Assembly: GCA_964536375.1 (NCBI GenBank)
Contig: CAZHXF010000009.1
Location: 8,722 to 72,721 of the forward strand
Source of the DNA: Desulfuromonas sp964536375
GTDB taxonomy: Bacteria; Desulfobacterota; Desulfuromonadia; Desulfuromonadales; Desulfuromonadaceae
Direction of reading: 5' to 3'
Length of the DNA: 64,000 bases
Positions 18,170 to 26,984 of this stretch are shown one piece after another; the first letter of the stretch is position 1, and each line of letters starts with the position of its first letter. Below the pieces are notes generated by a model that saw nothing but the letters and a program-made list of their open reading frames with translations, was not told the origin of the DNA and made no database searches. Both the position numbers and the translations under genes were made by a program.

Positions 18170-19834
18170 ATGAATTTAATGACCTCTGCTGTTATTGAGT
18201 CAAGAAACAACAGTTATCGATCCTCGTCGCGTCCTAATTCGTCTAAATCTATCGGTATTTTAGTGTGGTATCTTTTGGGGCGCGCATTTATCGTCACCCT
18301 GTTCTTGGGTGGCAGTGTCTTAGTCAGTCAAGTCTATCCCGGCGATGACCTATTGGTTCCTGATTTGCGTTTGTTGGTGCTGCTGTCAGTTACTTTTCTG
18401 CAGATTTGTTTTTCTCTGTTGTGGTTGCTACGCTGGCAAAACTATCTACGCTATTTTGTGCAACTGCAGTTGAGTTGGGATCTGGTGCTAAGTTTCCTCG
18501 TTGTGTATATAACCGGGGGGATAGCAAGTCTGTTCCCGTTTTTATTTATTTTTGTCATTCTCAGTTGTGCGCTTATATCCAGCAGAAAGCAGCTTTATGC
18601 TACTATAATTGCGGCGATTGTTCTTTATGCTGGCCTAGTTGGTCTGCAATACTATTCCTACTTGCCCTCGGTTCATGGCCTAGGGTTGATGAGTGATAAA
18701 GAGATCATTTATCGACTTTTTCTCAATGTTGTTGCCTTCCTCCTTGCCGGTATTCTCGGCAGCATATTATCGTCGCGTTTGCAGCGTTCTGAGCAGTTGT
18801 TACAACGCGAGCGGCATGATTATGCAGAATTGGAACAACTGAATTCAATAATTTTGCGCAGTATCCCCAGTGGTCTGATCGTTGTCGATGCCATGGGTAA
18901 GATAAAAGCATTTAACTCAGCGGCAGAAACGATTTGCGGTTTGCCAAGTTCGAAAGCATATAAAAAAAAATTGGCGGAAATTTTCCCAGAGATTATTGTC
19001 GATCAGCTGATATTGCCTATAGACCGTGGTGAATTTAGTTATGTAACTCATGATGGCAATAAGCGCATTATTGGTTACAATGCTACGCAAATTAAAGATG
19101 AAACTACTGCCCAATTGCGTATTTTACTAACTTTTCAAGATCTGACTGAGGCGAAAATTCTGGAGCATAATTCACAACTTGGGGAACGTTTGGCCGCCAT
19201 AGGTAAATTGGCAGCTGGGTTGGCGCACGAAATTCGCAACCCGTTGGCGTCTCTTGGAGGCAGTATTCAATTGTTGGCTGAGCAGGTTGATTTTGCTGAT
19301 GCTGACCAGGATTTGTTTGCCATTGTGCAGCGCGAAACTGAGCGTCTTAATCGGTTAGTTACAGATTTCTTAGTATTTGCGAAGCCGCAGCTGCCTGTAG
19401 CGTGTGCATGTGATCTGGTGTCTGTGGTGCGTGAAGTGTTGGTGCTGGCCAATGCAGATCCGCTATTCATGGACATGCAACTCAGCGCTCAATTGCCAGA
19501 CGAATTCATCGTCACGATGGATGCAGGGCAGGTGCATCAAGCCCTATGGAATTTGTTAGTCAATGCGGCCCAGTTTTCTCAAGAACCGAAGCGGGTCATG
19601 GTTGGTATTGATAGTGAAAAAAAATTATTATGGGTCGATGATAGTGGAACGGGGATTAGTGCCGAGGAGGAAAAGTTGGTATTTGAACCTTTCTATACAT
19701 CGCGCCCGCAAGGTACGGGCTTGGGTCTGTCTATTGTGCAAGGAATTGTTTCCGCCCATGGTTGGAGGGTAGAGTGTGGTGAAAATGACTGGGGCGGAGC
19801 ACGGTTGCAAATTGTGTTTGCTGATTGCTTGTAA
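18170..19834 (+). CDS. pilS: Membrane sensor histidine kinase, PilS-like
   Basis: Sensor kinase predicted to control the adjacent sigma-54 regulator and hence pilin expression. The 554-residue product has about six transmembrane helices in residues 25-205, a PAS-like segment (about 235-330, from LNSIILRSIPSGLIVVD), a HisKA domain with the H-box AGLAHEIRNPLASL (His353), and a HATPase domain with an N-box (ALWNLLVNAAQFS) and glycine boxes (WVDDSGTGIS, GTGLGLSIVQGI). The frame is open 16 codons further up to a TTG, but the ATG at 18170 follows GAGAGG. It ends 32 nt before pilR. Confidence 0.91.
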   Translation: MNLMTSAVIESRNNSYRSSSRPNSSKSIGILVWYLLGRAFIVTLFLGGSVLVSQVYPGDDLLVPDLRLLVLLSVTFLQICFSLLWLLRWQNYLRYFVQLQLSWDLVLSFLVVYITGGIASLFPFLFIFVILSCALISSRKQLYATIIAAIVLYAGLVGLQYYSYLPSVHGLGLMSDKEIIYRLFLNVVAFLLAGILGSILSSRLQRSEQLLQRERHDYAELEQLNSIILRSIPSGLIVVDAMGKIKAFNSAAETICGLPSSKAYKKKLAEIFPEIIVDQLILPIDRGEFSYVTHDGNKRIIGYNATQIKDETTAQLRILLTFQDLTEAKILEHNSQLGERLAAIGKLAAGLAHEIRNPLASLGGSIQLLAEQVDFADADQDLFAIVQRETERLNRLVTDFLVFAKPQLPVACACDLVSVVREVLVLANADPLFMDMQLSAQLPDEFIVTMDAGQVHQALWNLLVNAAQFSQEPKRVMVGIDSEKKLLWVDDSGTGISAEEEKLVFEPFYTSRPQGTGLGLSIVQGIVSAHGWRVECGENDWGGARLQIVFADCL

Positions 19835-19866
19835 AACTTAAAAATTACGCGCTTGAAAGTTATTTC

Positions 19867-21240
19867 ATGGTTAAAGTAAAAAACATAAAACAACATATTC
19901 TGGTCGTCGATGATGAACAGAGTATGCGTGAGTTTTTGACCATTATGTTGCAACGTGAGGGTTATCAGGTGCATTGCGCTGCAGATGGATTGCAAGCAGC
20001 GGCCATGTTGCTCGATAACGTATTCGATCTGGTCCTGAGTGATGTCAGGATGCCGAATCTAGGTGGAATTGCGTTGTTGCGCCAAGTGCAATCGATGGGT
20101 ACCGATACTGTGGTTATCATGATGACTGCATTTTCTACTGCAGAGCAGGCTGTAGAGGCGATGAAAGAGGGTGCTTACGATTATATAAATAAGCCATTCA
20201 AAAATGATGAAATTCGTCTAGTTATTCGCAATGCCTTGAACCACCGTCAACTGCGTCAGGAAAATTATCAATTACGCCGGGTGCTGGATAAACGCTTTTC
20301 GTTTGATCGTTTAATTGGCAAAAGTGACATCATGCAGGCGTTGTATAGACTGATCGAAAAAGTTGCAAAAGCTAACGTGACAATACTTATTTCTGGCGAA
20401 TCTGGAACTGGTAAAGAATTGGTGGCGCGGGCAATTCATCACAACGGGGTGGGGGCAGACAAACCGTTTGTCCCGGTTAATTGCGGTGCTATACCCGAAA
20501 ACTTACTGGAAAGTGAGTTGTTTGGTCACGAAAAAGGTTCATTTACTGGAGCTATAGCCACCAAGCTGGGTTTAATTGAAACTGCTGAGAATGGGACTAT
20601 TTTTCTTGATGAAATAGGCGAGTTGCCACTGACCATGCAGGTTAAGTTGCTGCGGGTATTGCAGGAAAAACAGATTCGTCGGGTCGGCGGTACTGTTGAT
20701 ATAAATGTTAATGCGCGGGTGCTGGCGGCCACAAATATTGATCTGGAGCAAGCAGTAACTGCGGGTCTTTTTCGCCAAGATCTGTTTTATCGCCTTAACG
20801 TAATACACCTGCATATCCCCTCCTTATGGCAGCGCCGGGAGGATATACCACTACTCATCAATTCCTTTTGTGATATTTTGGCACCGCAGCGAGAGGTTAA
20901 GATTTCCGCAGCGCTCATGCGCAGGTTGTTGGACTATAACTGGCCCGGGAATGTGCGGGAATTGGAAAATATTATTGAGCGCTGCCTTATTCTCGAAGAT
21001 GGTGATGTGCTGACTGAAGCTAGCCTGCCACCGCAGTTTCTTAATTCCTGTTGTTCATTGATTGGTGCGTGTAAAATCCCCGAGGATGGGCTTAATCTTG
21101 AGGATTATTTGGCTGAAGTTGAAAAGCAAATTCTTGTCCAGGCCTTAGAACGCTGTAATGGCGTGCGCAAGCATGCGGCTAAGCTGTTAAAGCTTAGTTT
21201 TCGTTCTATCCGCTATCGTCTCGATAAGTTAGGTCTGTAG
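19867..21240 (+). CDS. pilR: Sigma-54-dependent response regulator, PilR-like
   Basis: NtrC-family activator that on phosphorylation drives sigma-54 RNA polymerase. The 457-residue product has a receiver domain (about residues 6-120, phosphoacceptor Asp59 in LSDVRMPN), an AAA+ domain with Walker A GESGTGKE (from residue 177), a sigma-54 contact loop reading GSFTGA (from about residue 224) rather than the commoner GAFTGA, GTIFLDEIGELP, and a C-terminal Fis-type helix-turn-helix (about 415-455). ATG 19867 is chosen over a TTG inside the end of pilS. No pilA follows; the gene ends at a terminator. Confidence 0.92.
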   Translation: MVKVKNIKQHILVVDDEQSMREFLTIMLQREGYQVHCAADGLQAAAMLLDNVFDLVLSDVRMPNLGGIALLRQVQSMGTDTVVIMMTAFSTAEQAVEAMKEGAYDYINKPFKNDEIRLVIRNALNHRQLRQENYQLRRVLDKRFSFDRLIGKSDIMQALYRLIEKVAKANVTILISGESGTGKELVARAIHHNGVGADKPFVPVNCGAIPENLLESELFGHEKGSFTGAIATKLGLIETAENGTIFLDEIGELPLTMQVKLLRVLQEKQIRRVGGTVDINVNARVLAATNIDLEQAVTAGLFRQDLFYRLNVIHLHIPSLWQRREDIPLLINSFCDILAPQREVKISAALMRRLLDYNWPGNVRELENIIERCLILEDGDVLTEASLPPQFLNSCCSLIGACKIPEDGLNLEDYLAEVEKQILVQALERCNGVRKHAAKLLKLSFRSIRYRLDKLGL

Positions 21241-21275
21241 CTGGCATTTTTTTGAATAGCTTGAATATGAGAATA

Positions 21276-21313
21276 AAAAGCCCCACCGAGAATTAATATC
21301 TTGGTGGGGCTTT
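21276..21313. terminator. Bidirectional rho-independent terminator between pilR and eno
   Basis: A 14-bp inverted repeat (AAAGCCCCACCGAG against CTTGGTGGGGCTTT, with one G-T wobble) encloses a short AT-rich loop. It is preceded by A-rich and followed by T-rich sequence, so it can end transcripts from both pilR (plus) and eno (minus), which converge here. Confidence 0.9.
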
Positions 21314-21338
21314 GTGCTGTATGTATTTTGCTTGTTGA

Positions 21339-22625
21339 TTAACGCAGGTTGTAGAAAACATCTTTACCGTTGAAGATTGACACCCCTTCAAGCTCATCCT
21401 CAATGCGCAGCAGTTGATTGTATTTGCAGATACGATCGGTGCGGCACAGAGAACCGGTTTTGATTTGCCCGGCGTTGGTGGCTACAGCCAAGTCAGCAAT
21501 GGTTGAATCTTCAGTTTCCCCACTGCGGTGCGAGATGACGGCAGTATACCCGGCACGTTTGGTCATCTCAATAGCTTCCAAGGTCTCGGTCAAGGTGCCG
21601 ATCTGGTTAAGCTTGATCAAGACGGAGTTGGCGATCCGTTTTTCAATGCCCTCTTTAATTATTTTAGTGTTGGTAACAAACAGGTCATCACCAACAATCT
21701 GTATTTTGTCACCTAACCTGTCAGTCATCAATTTCCAGCCATCCCAGTCGTTTTCTGCCAAGCCGTCTTCAATAGAAATGATGGGATAACGCTCTACTAA
21801 ATCAGCGTAAAAATCAATGGTTTCAGCAGCCGTTTTGATCGGTTGTTTTTCGTTAGCAAAATTGTACTTACCAGCGCTGTAAATTTCCGATGCAGCTACA
21901 TCGAGAGCCAGAAGCACATCTTCTCCCGGCTTGTAACCAGCTGCCTCGATTGCGATCATGATAACTTGCAGCGCCTCTTCATTGCTGCTTAAGTTGGGGG
22001 CGAAACCACCTTCATCGCCAACTGCGGTATTGTAACCTTTGGTTTTAAGCACAGTCTTTAAGGCGTGAAAAACTTCTGCGCCCATACGCAACGCTTCTTT
22101 GAAGGAAGTAGCACCAATCGGCATTATCATAAATTCTTGAATGTCGACATTGTTATCGGCGTGCTCACCACCGTTGATGATGTTCATCATGGGCACCGGT
22201 AACTCTTTGGCGTTGGTACCACCAATATATTGGTAAAAAGGGAGACCGGACTCGTCTGCTGCTGCCCGCGCACAGGCCAGAGATACGCCCAGAGTTGCAT
22301 TGGCGCCCAGGTTGCTCTTGGTCTCAGTGCCGTCAAGCTCAATCAGCTTGGCATCGATTCCAGCCTGGTCGCTTGCTTCCCAGCCGACGAGAGCATCACA
22401 GATTGTCTCATTGACATTGTCAACGGCTTTTAAAACTCCCTTGCCGAGATAGCGTGATTTGTCGCCATCGCGCAGCTCAAGGGCTTCGCGCTCACCCGTT
22501 GAAGCTCCACTCGGGACCGATGCTCGTCCAAAAGCACCGCTATCGAGTACAACGTCTACTTCAATGGTTGGATTGCCGCGCGAGTCAAGAATTTCACGCG
22601 CATATATGTCCATGATTTCGCCCAT
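21339..22625 (-). CDS. eno: Enolase (phosphopyruvate hydratase)
   Basis: Converts 2-phosphoglycerate to phosphoenolpyruvate in glycolysis and gluconeogenesis. The 428-residue product begins MGEIMDIYAREILDSRGNPT and carries SVPSGASTGEREALELRD, the metal ligands in LALDVAASE, ISIEDGLAENDW and GDDLFVTN, the catalytic lysine in SVLIKLNQIGTL, and the signature SHRSGETEDSTIADLAV. A strong AAAGGAG site precedes the ATG. It is a single-gene minus-strand unit convergent with pilR and divergent from phoH. Confidence 0.98.
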   Translation of the reverse strand: MGEIMDIYAREILDSRGNPTIEVDVVLDSGAFGRASVPSGASTGEREALELRDGDKSRYLGKGVLKAVDNVNETICDALVGWEASDQAGIDAKLIELDGTETKSNLGANATLGVSLACARAAADESGLPFYQYIGGTNAKELPVPMMNIINGGEHADNNVDIQEFMIMPIGATSFKEALRMGAEVFHALKTVLKTKGYNTAVGDEGGFAPNLSSNEEALQVIMIAIEAAGYKPGEDVLLALDVAASEIYSAGKYNFANEKQPIKTAAETIDFYADLVERYPIISIEDGLAENDWDGWKLMTDRLGDKIQIVGDDLFVTNTKIIKEGIEKRIANSVLIKLNQIGTLTETLEAIEMTKRAGYTAVISHRSGETEDSTIADLAVATNAGQIKTGSLCRTDRICKYNQLLRIEDELEGVSIFNGKDVFYNLR

Positions 22626-23077
22626 GCTTAAACTCCTTTGTTTCCGCTGTGTTGCTTAAGTTAATAAATTGAACCTAAATAAATGAATAAGATGTGCATG
22701 TCATTTACTAAGATGAATTACCAGCGATTGTGGTTATTCTGTAGTAAACATCCGTTCATTTATAGCACAGCAAATAAAAATTTAAAGGCAAATTTATTGA
22801 TTGCTTGGAATGTCCCTGTGACAGGTTGTTGCTGGCTTAATTTGTTAATTGTCTTTTTGCTGTTAAGGCAGGGTTAGTCGGGCTATGGACCGACCAATTC
22901 AATACAGTTATGTTGCCGCCGAGGGGTGAGCATGGAGGTTGATTTAGCCGTACTTTAGTGCTAGGGTGCCAAGTCTCAGATCGTGGCGTTTGCACAAATT
23001 AATGATGGCTTATTCAGTTAGTTGCGGATAGTCAGGAAGCGCTATTGAGATTTATGTTTGCGTAGTGCTGAGGTGCT
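22626..23077. other. Divergent intergenic region between eno and phoH (452 nt)
   Basis: This stretch must hold the promoters of eno (minus) and of the long phoH-led plus-strand block. The eno-proximal half is AT-rich. On the plus strand, TTGATT near 22940 and TAGGGT 17 nt further on form a poor sigma-70-like match. A 64-codon plus-strand frame at 22683-22877 lacks a ribosome-binding site and resembles nothing I know. I see no tRNA, riboswitch or clear small RNA. Confidence 0.5.
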
Positions 23078-24034
23078 GTGAGCGAAGACTCTGTCCGATG
23101 TTGTTTTACCATATCCGATCCTGCGTTAATCCACTCGCTGTTAGGTGAACACAATTGTAATCTTAATCAGCTTGCGTCTTTGCTGAATGTTGATTTTGGC
23201 TCGCGGGGCAATGAAATCCAGATTAATGGTTCCAGTCTTGATGTAGAGTTAGCGGAGTTGGTGCTGAACAACCTGCTGGTTTTATTGAGTAAGGGCTACC
23301 ATCTCTATCCTGTTGATATTGATTACGCAGTTAATATCCTCCGTAGTAATTCTTCCATTAAACTTGTTGATATCTTTTTTGATACTGTCCTGGTATCGGC
23401 ACGCAATAAGTATATTGCCCCTAAGAGTCTTGCCCAAAAAACCTATATTGATGCTATTCGTATCCATGATGTGGTGTTTGGGGTTGGTCCGGCAGGCACG
23501 GGGAAAACCTATCTAGCCATGGCCCTAGCTGTTGCTGCGTGGCAGAAAAAACAGGTGCAGCGCATCGTGTTGGTGCGTCCAGCAGTTGAAGCTGGGGAAA
23601 AGCTTGGATTCTTACCCGGAGATATAGCGGAAAAAGTAAATCCTTACCTGCGGCCCTTGTACGATGCCTTGTTTGACATGGTTGATTTGCACAAGGGGCA
23701 AAGTATGATTGAAGAGGGTATCGTTGAGGTGGCGCCATTAGCTTTTATGCGTGGGCGTACCCTGAATGATTCTTTTATTATTTTAGATGAAGCACAGAAT
23801 ACCACCAATGAGCAGATGAAAATGTTTTTGACGCGCATCGGTTTTGGCAGTAAGGCGGTGATTACTGGTGATATTACTCAGATTGATCTGCCCAGCGGAC
23901 GACCATCAGGCTTGTTGCAGGCGCTACGGATACTGCCCAACGTTGAGGGGATAAAGATTACCCGCTTCAGTGATCTGGATGTTGTGCGCCATCCCATTGT
24001 CCAACGGATAGTCCGCGCTTACGAGAAGGCATAA
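23078..24034 (+). CDS. phoH: PhoH-like ATPase (PhoH/YbeZ family)
   Basis: Cytoplasmic P-loop NTPase related to RNA helicases and linked to ribosome and RNA metabolism together with YbeY. The 318-residue product starts with GTG after a close GAGGTG site. It has an N-terminal KH-like region (about residues 20-75), Walker A GPAGTGKT (about 137-144), LVRPAVEAGEKLGFLPGD, Walker B FIILDEAQNTT, and the family signatures ITGDITQIDLPSG and RFSDLDVVRHPIVQRIV. It heads the phoH-7TM/HD-ybeY-corC-lnt group, the usual neighbourhood of the YbeZ type. Confidence 0.93.
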   Translation: MSEDSVRCCFTISDPALIHSLLGEHNCNLNQLASLLNVDFGSRGNEIQINGSSLDVELAELVLNNLLVLLSKGYHLYPVDIDYAVNILRSNSSIKLVDIFFDTVLVSARNKYIAPKSLAQKTYIDAIRIHDVVFGVGPAGTGKTYLAMALAVAAWQKKQVQRIVLVRPAVEAGEKLGFLPGDIAEKVNPYLRPLYDALFDMVDLHKGQSMIEEGIVEVAPLAFMRGRTLNDSFIILDEAQNTTNEQMKMFLTRIGFGSKAVITGDITQIDLPSGRPSGLLQALRILPNVEGIKITRFSDLDVVRHPIVQRIVRAYEKA

Positions 24035-24049
24035 GAGGAAGTATAACTA

Positions 24050-26581
24050 ATGGCAGTAAAAAAATCCAAACAGGTTCAGCAAACACAAGCTCAGCAGCGG
24101 TCCAGGATGCATAAGAGGCTGTTATTGTTGCTCTTGGCAGCTGTTTTGACTTTTATTATTATTCCCAAGGGGGGATTTGTACCCGATTATTATCGACCAG
24201 GCGACATTGCTGTACGCGACATTAAAACCCCGCGTGATGTACTGGTGCCGGAGCCGGAGCTTACGGTAAAGAAAAAGCAGCATGCCGAGCAAGGGGTGCT
24301 GCAGGTATACGATTATGATACGCGTCCAACTATGGCAGTGGCGACCAGCTTGGTAAATTCGCTACAGTCACTAGCAGATGAGAATGCGCGTGTTGTTAAA
24401 CTTGCTGCTGCCCCAAAAGTGTTGGATGGGCAGCCAGCCAGCTCTCAAGCTGGTGCTGCTACTAACCCTGGCAGTGTAGATAGTGCAGTACCGGAGGTAA
24501 ACAATGCTGGCAGTTTCTTGCCGGCACCGGTAAATGTGGCCGAACTGCTTGGGGTGGAGTTAACTGGTGAGCAGTTGGCAGCGCTGCGCGATTTGTCAAA
24601 GGATGCTGTGTTTCTCAAACGGTTTAAACGCAGTGTGAGTGCCGGCTTACAGCGTAAGATTGTTGGCAATCTGGAACTGTTTAAGACCAACTGGAATGGC
24701 TCGATTGCTGTACGTGACCTTGAAACGAAAAAAGAAGTTAATGTTGCCAAAGCAGATGATGTGTTGGGGCTAAATGAGGTGGTGCCAGCGCTGAGTTCTG
24801 CGTTGTTTGGCACAGCTAAATTGCAGTCAAGCGAAGTGGCGCTGCTGAGTGTGGTGCAGAAGATGATACGCCCCAATTTAACCTTCAGTCAGAGTGAGAC
24901 AGAAGTACGGCGGCGCGCTGCTTCAGAGGCAGTGTTACCGGTGTTACTGCAGGTGAAGCGTGGAGAAATGATTGTCCGTGAAGGGGAACGGATTAGCGAG
25001 GAGCAAGTTCGCAAACTCAAGGCCCTGCAATCATCGGTGGATGGGACAAAGACACTGCGCAGTGCTTTTGGGCTGATGTTGCTCATTGCCATCTTATTTT
25101 ATACCTTGCACCGCTTTGCCAAGGTAAATATTCGTAAATACGACCCACAATTGCGCGATCTGCTTTTTTTAGCACTGATATTCGTCAGTTTTTTTATTGT
25201 TACCAAGGTGGGTATTTTTACCTCTACTGCAATGCAGAGTGCATTTCCCTATATTGATTCAGTTTGTTATTACTACGCTTTCCCTTTTGCTGCCGGGGCA
25301 ATGTTGGTGCGCATTGTCCTCAACTCTGAGGTGGCGTACGTGTTTGCCCTGTTGTTTGCCTTGCTGGTGGGCATGTTGTTTGGCAACAATATGCTCCTGT
25401 CTATTTACGTACTAGTGGGTGGGATTACGGCATCGCATTGGGTGCGCCATAGTAAAGCGCGCAGCAATTTATATCGCGCGGGGATGTACCTGTCTTTGTC
25501 CAATATGGCGATAGTGCTGGCAATTTTTGCTTTGTCGGACAACCCGTTGGATATTCAATTACTGTACCGTCTTGGTTTTGCTTTTATCGGCGGTTTTGGT
25601 TGTGCGGTCATTGTCAACGGCACTATACCCATAGTGGAATCGTTGTTTAAGTATACGACTGATTTTAAATTGTTAGAACTGGCGAATATGAACACGCCGA
25701 TATTGCGTGAACTGATGATTCAAGCGCCAGGTACTTATCACCACTCGATAATTGTCGGTAGCCTGGTAGAAAATGCAGCGGAGGCTATTGGTGCCAATCC
25801 GTTACTGGCGCGGGTAGCCGCCTACTATCACGATATTGGGAAAATCAAGAAACCATTGTATTTTGCCGAAAATATGCGTTTGTCGGAAAATAAGCACGAT
25901 AAATTAGCTCCATCCATGAGCGCATTGATTTTGATTTCCCATGTAAAAGATGGGAGCGAGTTGGCGCGCGAACATAAATTGGGGCAAAGCCTGATCGATA
26001 TTATTCATCAGCATCATGGTACTTCATTGATAAAGTTTTTTTATGATAAGGCTCAACAACGCGACAAGGATGCGCAAGTAAAAGAACAGGATTATCGCTA
26101 TCCCGGGCCCAAACCCCAGACGCGTGAAGCGGCATTGATTATGCTTGCTGATTCTGTAGAAGCCGCTGGGCGAACTTTGTCTGAGCCAACCCCAGCGCGT
26201 ATTCAGGGCATGGTGCAAAAAATAATCAATAAAATCTTTATTGATGGTCAACTCGATGAGTGCGAACTGACATTGAAAGATTTGCATGAAATTGCTAAAA
26301 GCTTTAACCGCGTTTTGTCGGGTATCTTCCATAATCGTGTTGATTATCCGGAACCGGCATATAAAGAGCGGGACAAAGAGCAAAATAAAGAAGCTAAGCC
26401 TGATGTACATAGTGACGTTAAGGGTGATGTGACTGGTGGCGGGCGTGGAGAGTTGAAAGTTAAAAAAGAAGGCAAAGCTGATGACGATTTACATAGAGAA
26501 TCAACAAGAGAAACACGCGATTCCAGTGGAAGAACTAAGGACAGTGGCTCAGAAGATCTTAAGCGCCTTGGAATGTCATGA
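24050..26581 (+). CDS. 7TM receptor with intracellular HD hydrolase (PgpH-like, putative cyclic-di-AMP phosphodiesterase)
   Basis: Large membrane HD phosphohydrolase. The 843-residue product has an N-terminal transmembrane helix (about residues 22-42), a periplasmic 7TMR-HDED-type domain (about 45-330, starting PDYYRPGDIAVRDI), about seven helices (about 338-540) and a cytoplasmic HD domain with YHHSIIVGSLVENAAE (from about 562) and AAYYHDIGKIKKP (about 595-607). A later cluster has SVEAAGRTLSEPTP. Family members such as Listeria PgpH hydrolyse cyclic di-AMP; that activity is inferred here. After about residue 764 comes an 80-residue hydrophilic Lys/Asp/Glu/Gly-rich tail, and its last 101 nt overlap ybeY in another frame. 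Confidence 0.88.
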   Translation: MAVKKSKQVQQTQAQQRSRMHKRLLLLLLAAVLTFIIIPKGGFVPDYYRPGDIAVRDIKTPRDVLVPEPELTVKKKQHAEQGVLQVYDYDTRPTMAVATSLVNSLQSLADENARVVKLAAAPKVLDGQPASSQAGAATNPGSVDSAVPEVNNAGSFLPAPVNVAELLGVELTGEQLAALRDLSKDAVFLKRFKRSVSAGLQRKIVGNLELFKTNWNGSIAVRDLETKKEVNVAKADDVLGLNEVVPALSSALFGTAKLQSSEVALLSVVQKMIRPNLTFSQSETEVRRRAASEAVLPVLLQVKRGEMIVREGERISEEQVRKLKALQSSVDGTKTLRSAFGLMLLIAILFYTLHRFAKVNIRKYDPQLRDLLFLALIFVSFFIVTKVGIFTSTAMQSAFPYIDSVCYYYAFPFAAGAMLVRIVLNSEVAYVFALLFALLVGMLFGNNMLLSIYVLVGGITASHWVRHSKARSNLYRAGMYLSLSNMAIVLAIFALSDNPLDIQLLYRLGFAFIGGFGCAVIVNGTIPIVESLFKYTTDFKLLELANMNTPILRELMIQAPGTYHHSIIVGSLVENAAEAIGANPLLARVAAYYHDIGKIKKPLYFAENMRLSENKHDKLAPSMSALILISHVKDGSELAREHKLGQSLIDIIHQHHGTSLIKFFYDKAQQRDKDAQVKEQDYRYPGPKPQTREAALIMLADSVEAAGRTLSEPTPARIQGMVQKIINKIFIDGQLDECELTLKDLHEIAKSFNRVLSGIFHNRVDYPEPAYKERDKEQNKEAKPDVHSDVKGDVTGGGRGELKVKKEGKADDDLHRESTRETRDSSGRTKDSGSEDLKRLGMS

Positions 26582-26978
26582 ACAGACTGAATTGTCTGTA
26601 GTTGTGGTCGATGATGACCAGATCCAACAGATAAATCGTGACTATTTGCAGCGCGATAACCCAACTAACGTAATCTCTTTTGCCCAGCAGGAGGGCGAGG
26701 GTGCTGGCATCTGCCCGCATTTGCTCGGTGATGTCGTTATTTCGGCGGACACGGCTGCCCGCGATGCTCAAGAAGCGCAGGTGAGTTTTTTTAGCGAGCT
26801 GAGTTTTCTACTTATCCACGGGATATTGCATCTGTTAGGTTACGACCATGAACGTGGAACTCAGGAGCAGGCAGAGATAATGGAAGCAAAAGAGAGCGAG
26901 TTGTTCCAGCTGTTAAAGCGTGAGGTTTTGCTTGGCTGTACTGCAGACATAATTGCCGATTGTGGTAAGGGAGAGTAA
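26481..26978 (+). CDS. ybeY: Endoribonuclease YbeY (rRNA maturation factor)
   Basis: Metal-dependent single-strand RNase involved in 16S rRNA 3'-end maturation and ribosome quality control. The 165-residue product starts with the family-typical MTIYIENQQEKH, has NVISFAQQEGEG and LGDVVISADTA, and the three-histidine zinc motif HGILHLLGYDH (residues 113-123). The ATG at 26481 lies inside the 3' end of the 7TM-HD gene, giving a 101-nt overlap in a different frame. The conserved N-terminus makes a later start unlikely. corC follows after 6 nt. Confidence 0.94.
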   Translation: MTIYIENQQEKHAIPVEELRTVAQKILSALECHEQTELSVVVVDDDQIQQINRDYLQRDNPTNVISFAQQEGEGAGICPHLLGDVVISADTAARDAQEAQVSFFSELSFLLIHGILHLLGYDHERGTQEQAEIMEAKESELFQLLKREVLLGCTADIIADCGKGE

Positions 26979-26984
26979 GGGCTG

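Noticed and set aside
22683..22877. 64-codon plus-strand frame between eno and phoH
   Set aside because: No ribosome-binding site, no resemblance to a known protein, and it lies in the probable promoter region of eno.
22975..23000. Sigma-54-like TGG...TTGC sequence upstream of phoH
   Set aside because: The GG and GC elements are too close together for a -24/-12 promoter.
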